From positions 3,348,001 to 3,412,000 of the forward strand of contig NZ_CP129238.1 of NCBI RefSeq assembly GCF_030413595.1: a DNA stretch of 64,000 nucleotides. Reading direction: 5' to 3'. The position numbers were made by a program, and so were the translations under genes. This document shows, in pieces, positions 60,502 to 64,000 of this stretch. This DNA comes from Planococcus liqunii. GTDB taxonomy: Bacteria > Bacillota > Bacilli > Bacillales_A > Planococcaceae. Every line of letters starts with the position of its first letter. The stretch's first letter is position 1. The notes below the pieces were generated by a model. That model saw nothing but the letters and a program-made list of their open reading frames with translations. It was not told where the DNA came from and ran no database searches.

Positions 60502-61929
60502 TTATTCTTCCGTCGCCTCCTCCAACTTCCCTTTATGCGGCAAGTGGATGGTGAATTTTGTGCCTTTGTCTTTTTCGCTTTCCACACGGACGTCGCCGTC
60601 GTGCAAAGCGATCAATTGTTTGACGATGGACAGGCCAAGGCCAAATTGGCCGCTTCCCCGTGACAGATCCGCTTTGTAAAAGCGACGCCAGATCAAATCG
60701 ATTTCTTCCACATCGATTCCGCTCCCCGTATCCTGCACTTCAATGACCATGAATTGCGGTTCTTGGAAAGCTTTCAATACAATCCGGCCATTCTCGGTAA
60801 ACTGGATGCTGTTTTTCACGATATTGGTAAGCACTTGAATGAGCCGGTCCATATCTCCGTAGATCACCTGCCCCGGTTCGGTTTCAATTTCAATGACATT
60901 GCCTTTTTCAACCGCCTGCATCTGCAGCTGTTCCTGGATGATTTCCAGAAGTTCATCGGCTTCTATTTCTTCTTTCGTCAAGGTTACCTGGTTAGAACGG
61001 ATTTTCTCGTAATCCAGATTTTCATTCACAAGGCGCATCAGCCGCTTTGTTTCGTCGCTCACCAAACGGATGCCTTTTTCCCGCTGGTCTTCCGCGATCA
61101 TATGATTGCGCAGGCCTTCGATAACACCCGCAATCGTGGTCAGCGGTGTCCGCATTTCATGGGAAACATCTGCCATGAATTGGCGGCGCCTATTTTCCAG
61201 ACGATCAATTTCCTCATTCGACTGCTGCAATTTATTGGCCATTTTATTGAAATCCTTTGCCAAATCACCAAATTCGTCAAACTGGGATTCCGGCAAATTG
61301 ACTGCATAATTCCCTTCGCTGATCATCGCTGCGGCTTTTTGCATGCGCTGAAGCCGGCTGACATGCAGCTTTGACAGCAGCAGGCTTAACAGCAGCGCCA
61401 CAGCTAAAGCAATCAGAATTGTCGTCAGCAGCGATTTATTGAGTTCCGAAATCATTTCGCTTGTGCCGCTGATTGGGGATGCCAGCAGCACCCCGCCAAT
61501 CAAGCGGCCATTTTCCACATAAGGCAGTGCGACAAACGTAACGGTGTATTCAAAACGCTCGACATCCCGGTTGACGACCAGCGTATCGCCTTGTTCGATA
61601 ACGTTCCACTCTTCCTGCGTCAGCACAACTGGCGGAAAGTTGCCGGTAGAAGGATAAAGAATCCGGCTTTGCTGGTCAAAAACAATGAAATTGATGTTTT
61701 GGGCATCCAAAATCGACATATACGATTGCAACCCTGCCCCTGGCCGCGGGCTTTCCAATTCTTCCAGAATCTTTTGCCCGTAGCTTTCCAGCTCTTGCGC
61801 TTTTTCTTCATAGGCAAAGTCTTCCACATACCTGACAAACAACAAACTCAAAATCAAAAAAGCGATCAGCAGAATGCTCAAATGGCTGGCAATCAGTTGA
61901 TAGAAATACTTAATCCGTGTGTTCTTCAA
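60502..61929 (-). CDS. Sensor histidine kinase (YclK-like)
   Basis: 475-residue membrane kinase. TM1 is about 11-32 and TM2 about 165-187, with an extracytoplasmic sensor of about 130 residues between them (NINFIVFDQQSRILYP). HAMP linker about 190-240, HisKA with the phosphorylated His257 in FMADVSHEMRTPL, and HATPase_c with N box IVKNSIQFTENG and G boxes DTGSGI and GQFGLGLSIV. Start is TTG at 61929, overlapping the regulator gene by 20 bp, so it is translationally coupled. Length equals B. subtilis YclK (about 473). Input signal unknown; the next operon contains envelope quality-control genes. Confidence 0.9.
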   Translation of the reverse strand: MKNTRIKYFYQLIASHLSILLIAFLILSLLFVRYVEDFAYEEKAQELESYGQKILEELESPRPGAGLQSYMSILDAQNINFIVFDQQSRILYPSTGNFPPVVLTQEEWNVIEQGDTLVVNRDVERFEYTVTFVALPYVENGRLIGGVLLASPISGTSEMISELNKSLLTTILIALAVALLLSLLLSKLHVSRLQRMQKAAAMISEGNYAVNLPESQFDEFGDLAKDFNKMANKLQQSNEEIDRLENRRRQFMADVSHEMRTPLTTIAGVIEGLRNHMIAEDQREKGIRLVSDETKRLMRLVNENLDYEKIRSNQVTLTKEEIEADELLEIIQEQLQMQAVEKGNVIEIETEPGQVIYGDMDRLIQVLTNIVKNSIQFTENGRIVLKAFQEPQFMVIEVQDTGSGIDVEEIDLIWRRFYKADLSRGSGQFGLGLSIVKQLIALHDGDVRVESEKDKGTKFTIHLPHKGKLEEATEE

Positions 61930-62590
61930 ACTTATACCCTACTCCCCAAACGGTATGGAACAGCGCATCCCCGCCGGCTATTTTCTTGCGCAGCCGCTTG
62001 ATATGGACGTCAACGGTCCGTTCGTCCCCGTAGAATTGATAGCCCCAAACTTGTTCAAGCAATTGTTCCCGGCTGAACACCTGCTTTGGATGCTGAAGGA
62101 AAAAGACGAGCAGGTCAAATTCCTTTGGCGTCAGGCTTTGAACCGCTTCACCGTCTTTTTGGATCTCCCGGGTTTCTTTGTTTACGATAAAATGCCTGGT
62201 TTGAATCATATCCGACACCGGATCCGCTTTTCGGGCTCTTCGCATGACGGCTTTGATGCGTGCCATCAAGGTCAGCGGACTGAACGGTTTGGTGACGTAA
62301 TCATCTGCGCCCATCTCAAAACCGATGACTTGATCGGATTCGCTGTCTTTTGCCGTCAGCATAATAATCGGCACAGAACTGCCTTCTTCGCGTATTTTCC
62401 TGCAAAGCGCGATGCCGTCCATGCCGGGCAGCATCCAATCAAGGATCAGTAAATCATAATCGCTTTGCTGGTACTTCTTATATCCTTCCAGCCCATCGGC
62501 TGCAAAATCGCCGGTGATGCCTTCTTTTGAAAAAAATAATTCGAGCATGGAACTTACACTTGGATTGTCTTCCACCACCAATATTTTCAT
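61910..62590 (-). CDS. OmpR-family response regulator (YclJ-like)
   Basis: 226 residues. Receiver domain with acidic pocket (VVEDN), phosphoacceptor D51 (LLILDWMLPGMDG), MLTAKDSESD and the Lys of DDYVTKPFSPLTLMARIKAV near 102. The C-terminal winged helix (about 130-222) has LTPKEFDLLVFFLQHPKQVF and DVHIKRLRKKI. The receiver end matches YclJ closely in my recollection. ATG 62590 follows ACGGAGGGG and gives the family length; a frame upstream to 62704 enters non-conserved sequence. First gene of the two-component operon. Confidence 0.92.
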   Translation of the reverse strand: MKILVVEDNPSVSSMLELFFSKEGITGDFAADGLEGYKKYQQSDYDLLILDWMLPGMDGIALCRKIREEGSSVPIIMLTAKDSESDQVIGFEMGADDYVTKPFSPLTLMARIKAVMRRARKADPVSDMIQTRHFIVNKETREIQKDGEAVQSLTPKEFDLLVFFLQHPKQVFSREQLLEQVWGYQFYGDERTVDVHIKRLRKKIAGGDALFHTVWGVGYKFEEHTD

Positions 62591-62706
62591 GCTTCCCCTC
62601 CGTCTCTTGTTTCTATAAAAATAAATCACAATTTCCCCAGACGCAAGCGATAGCAAAAAGCTTAGATGCTCCCGCCAATGCAAAGAACGATCGCGCCAAA
62701 ACAAAA

Positions 62707-62727
62707 ACCGCTCTTTATAAGAGCGGT
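62707..62727 (-). terminator. Terminator hairpin, copy 1, with T-tract (left of MITE-like element 2)
   Basis: ACCGCTCTTTATAAGAGCGGT, a 9-bp stem with a 3-base loop. On the minus strand it is followed by TTTTGTTTTGG, making a good intrinsic terminator for transcription coming from the GTPase gene. An identical copy without the T-tract lies at 63131-63151. Confidence 0.82.
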
Positions 62728-62728
62728 T

Positions 62729-63129
62729 AGCATGTTGAAAAAGATATAGAAAAAATTCCCCTTAGAATATCTCCGATATTCCGCAAACCAGCTGCGCTTG
62801 CCGCGGGCGAGCGCCAAGCCTCCTCAGCCGCTACGCGTCTTGCGGGGTCTCGGCTGTCTCGCTTTCCCGCAGGCGTCTCCGCTGGTTTGCTCCATATCGA
62901 CAGTGAACTGTGAATAAAAAGCATGCATACTCATCCACTCTTTCTGATAAAAACAATTCTTTATTAATAGAGTGAACGGAATGAAGCGGAAAGTGGCGAC
63001 TCCTGCGGGAGCAGCACGAGCTGAAGACACTGGACTGAGCGCAGCGAAGGAAGCGGCTGAAGCCGTGCCCGCGGAAAGCGTCCACTTGGAGCGAAATGGC
63101 TTAGAGAATGGAATTTTTCTCCACAGCCT
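62729..63129 (-). repeat. MITE-like element, copy 2 (~401 bp, inverted relative to copy 1)
   Basis: Read on the minus strand it starts AGGCTGTGGAGAAA (63129 downward), then has arm 1 (about 62975-63099), an A/T-rich spacer of about 85 bp, arm 2 (about 62773-62895) ending TTTGCGGAATATCGG, and the end TCTATATCTTTTTCAACATGCT. Each part corresponds to copy 1 at 54183-54562 in the same order. No coding sequence of its own. It is bracketed by two identical 21-bp direct copies of a terminator hairpin, which is what target-site duplication on insertion would leave. The 62591-63164 interval holds nothing else. Confidence 0.78.
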
Positions 63130-63130
63130 G

Positions 63131-63151
63131 ACCGCTCTTTATAAGAGCGGT
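63131..63151 (-). terminator. Terminator hairpin, copy 2, lacking a T-tract (right of MITE-like element 2)
   Basis: ACCGCTCTTTATAAGAGCGGT again, identical and in the same orientation as 62707-62727. It begins 13 bp after the stop codon of the GTPase gene, but the next minus-strand bases are CAGGCTGT (element start), not T. It probably no longer terminates efficiently by itself. Confidence 0.7.
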
Positions 63152-63164
63152 CTTCCATTATTCT

Positions 63165-64000
63165 TTACGCTTTTTTCTCGCGCGTCCGGTATTTTTCAAA
63201 CAAATCGCCGATCATGTCGTAGTCAATGGCCATGTTGTTTTCATAAGCGTATTTCACGCCGTAGCCGAGTGCCAATGTCATGGCCGTAGCAACCGTCCCA
63301 CCAATCACCGAACCTGCGCCAGGGATGAATTTCAAAGCCTGGCGGTAAAGGGTATGGCCGATAGTCTGAGTTGCCGTCACCACAATCATGTCTTTAGCCG
63401 CTTTTTTGCTGAGCGGCTTATCGTACAGTTTTGAAAGCTTAATAATCATTCCCACCTGAAGGGAAGTCAGCGGAATTACATCAGACCCCGGAATCGGAGA
63501 CGCCCCGATAACGCCTGCTGAAACGCCTGAGCCGATGATCCAGCGATTGGCTGCGGATGATTTTTCTTTCATGCTTTTAGCGAAGAGCAGGTCTTTCCCC
63601 TTCTTTTCGAGCAAAAAAAGAATTTCCTTCTTCAGATTCTCCAGGTTTTCGCCGGTCTTCGAAGATATAGGAATGACTTTGTATTTGTTTTTTGTATGGT
63701 CTTTAACAAACTGGACGATCGACGGAATATTTTCTGCCGCATCAATTTTATTCAATACAATCAAAATGTCTTTGTTGTGCTTTTCAATTGCCGTGAATTT
63801 CTCTTTCTCGCTTTCCGAGAAAACGGTTCCGGCAGCATTTAGGAAGAACAGCACAACGTCTGAATTCTGGACAAACTCAAGCGTCTTTTTCGGGTTTTCA
63901 TCGTTCGGATCGTTCAAACCGGGAGTGTCCATAAATTTGATGTTTTCCAGTCCGCGAATATTGTAAGGATCGACACTGATTGTTTCTCCCGGCATCGGGT
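63165..64000 (-). CDS. Era/MnmE-like GTPase with C-terminal DUF697-type membrane domain (partial, N-terminus off the window)
   Basis: At least 278 codons are visible; the frame is open at the window edge. Present: G3 region KFMDTPGLNDPNDE, G4 VLNKIDAAENIP, and G5-like VIPISSKTGENLENLKKEIL. The P-loop (G1) and G2 must lie beyond 64000. The C-terminal half (about 155-255 of the visible part) has a hydrophobic helical domain, IIGSGVSAGVIGASPIPGSD and FIPGAGSVIGGTVATAMTLA, as in YcjF/DUF697 GTPases that associate with membranes. Function unknown; such proteins are often linked to stress or envelope biology. It ends just upstream of the split terminator. Confidence 0.85.
   Translation of the reverse strand, partial: PMPGETISVDPYNIRGLENIKFMDTPGLNDPNDENPKKTLEFVQNSDVVLFFLNAAGTVFSESEKEKFTAIEKHNKDILIVLNKIDAAENIPSIVQFVKDHTKNKYKVIPISSKTGENLENLKKEILFLLEKKGKDLLFAKSMKEKSSAANRWIIGSGVSAGVIGASPIPGSDVIPLTSLQVGMIIKLSKLYDKPLSKKAAKDMIVVTATQTIGHTLYRQALKFIPGAGSVIGGTVATAMTLALGYGVKYAYENNMAIDYDMIGDLFEKYRTREKKA

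Noticed and set aside
62824..63158. Short open frames inside MITE-like element 2
   Set aside because: GC-rich palindrome translation with no ribosome binding sites; no conservation with element 1 at the protein level.
1..64000. Prophage, insertion sequence with transposase, CRISPR array, restriction or toxin-antitoxin system
   Set aside because: I looked for regular short repeats, transposase or integrase motifs, phage structural genes and paired small genes and found none that hold up. The only repeats are the two MITE-like elements.

Overview
The window reads as chromosomal DNA of a low-to-moderate GC Gram-positive bacterium of the order Bacillales. Gene content (rbs operon, csbB/gtcA/yfhO, yceG/telA/terD, yndM, yclJK-like two-component pair, bacterial nitric oxide synthase), strong GGAGG-type ribosome binding sites, sigma-A promoters and a T-box leader all fit. 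The family could be Planococcaceae, but this is inference and not proven by anything in the window. I saw no rRNA, tRNA, prophage, transposase or CRISPR array. Both window edges cut genes: rbsA on the left and a GTPase on the right.

Layout. 1-3.4 kb: ribose operon rbsR-rbsK-rbsD-rbsA (minus), with a perfect palindromic operator on its promoter. 3.5-12.7 kb: a secreted thermolysin-like protease, a dicarboxylate/amino-acid symporter, a quinone oxidoreductase behind a TetR gene broken by an in-frame stop, a YebC-type regulator, a short-chain dehydrogenase, nitric oxide synthase, and a HAD phosphatase with no standard start codon. 12.7-15.8 kb: an aminotransferase-serA operon under a serine-type T-box. 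15.9-38.4 kb: a catabolic island. Its core (17.4-34.2 kb) holds a family III CoA-transferase, acyl-CoA dehydrogenase, DASS permease, tartrate/malate-type dehydrogenase, GntR regulator, hydroxyisobutyrate-type dehydrogenase, two-subunit class I fumarase/tartrate dehydratase, hotdog thioesterase, MmgE/PrpD protein, enoyl-CoA hydratase, HMG-CoA-lyase-like protein, carboxymuconolactone-decarboxylase-like protein and a complete TRAP transporter. Around it lie the p-aminobenzoyl-glutamate genes abgB, abgA and abgT and another M20 amidohydrolase. 38.6-47.7 kb: a tellurite/stress Ter module with three TerD proteins, TelA, YceG and four 'biosynthetic' enzymes. 48.0-51.9 kb: csbB-gtcA-yfhO for cell-surface polymer glycosylation. 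52-58 kb: stress proteins (SodC-fold lipoprotein lacking metal ligands, SDR, manganese catalase, Ohr, DJ-1 family protein). 58.3-62.6 kb: HtrA protease, a parvulin foldase and a two-component system.

How parts connect. A 10-base near-palindrome, TTGTATCCAA, is found exactly at three promoters of the catabolic island and with one mismatch at a fourth. The island encodes its own FCD-type GntR regulator, which is the natural candidate to bind it. The CoA-transferase, acyl-CoA dehydrogenase, enoyl-CoA hydratase and HMG-CoA-lyase-like protein can be joined into a route from a branched dicarboxylate such as 3-methylglutarate to acetyl-CoA plus acetoacetate; this is inference. The fumarase/tartrate dehydratase, tartrate dehydrogenase and 3-hydroxyacid dehydrogenase point to hydroxydicarboxylates as well.

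The most unusual non-coding feature is a pair of ~380-400 bp MITE-like elements (54183-54562 and, inverted, 62729-63129). They share both ends and two internal GC-rich palindromic arms, and each sits at a transcription terminator. The second is bracketed by two identical 21-bp copies of a terminator hairpin, of which only one keeps the T-tract.
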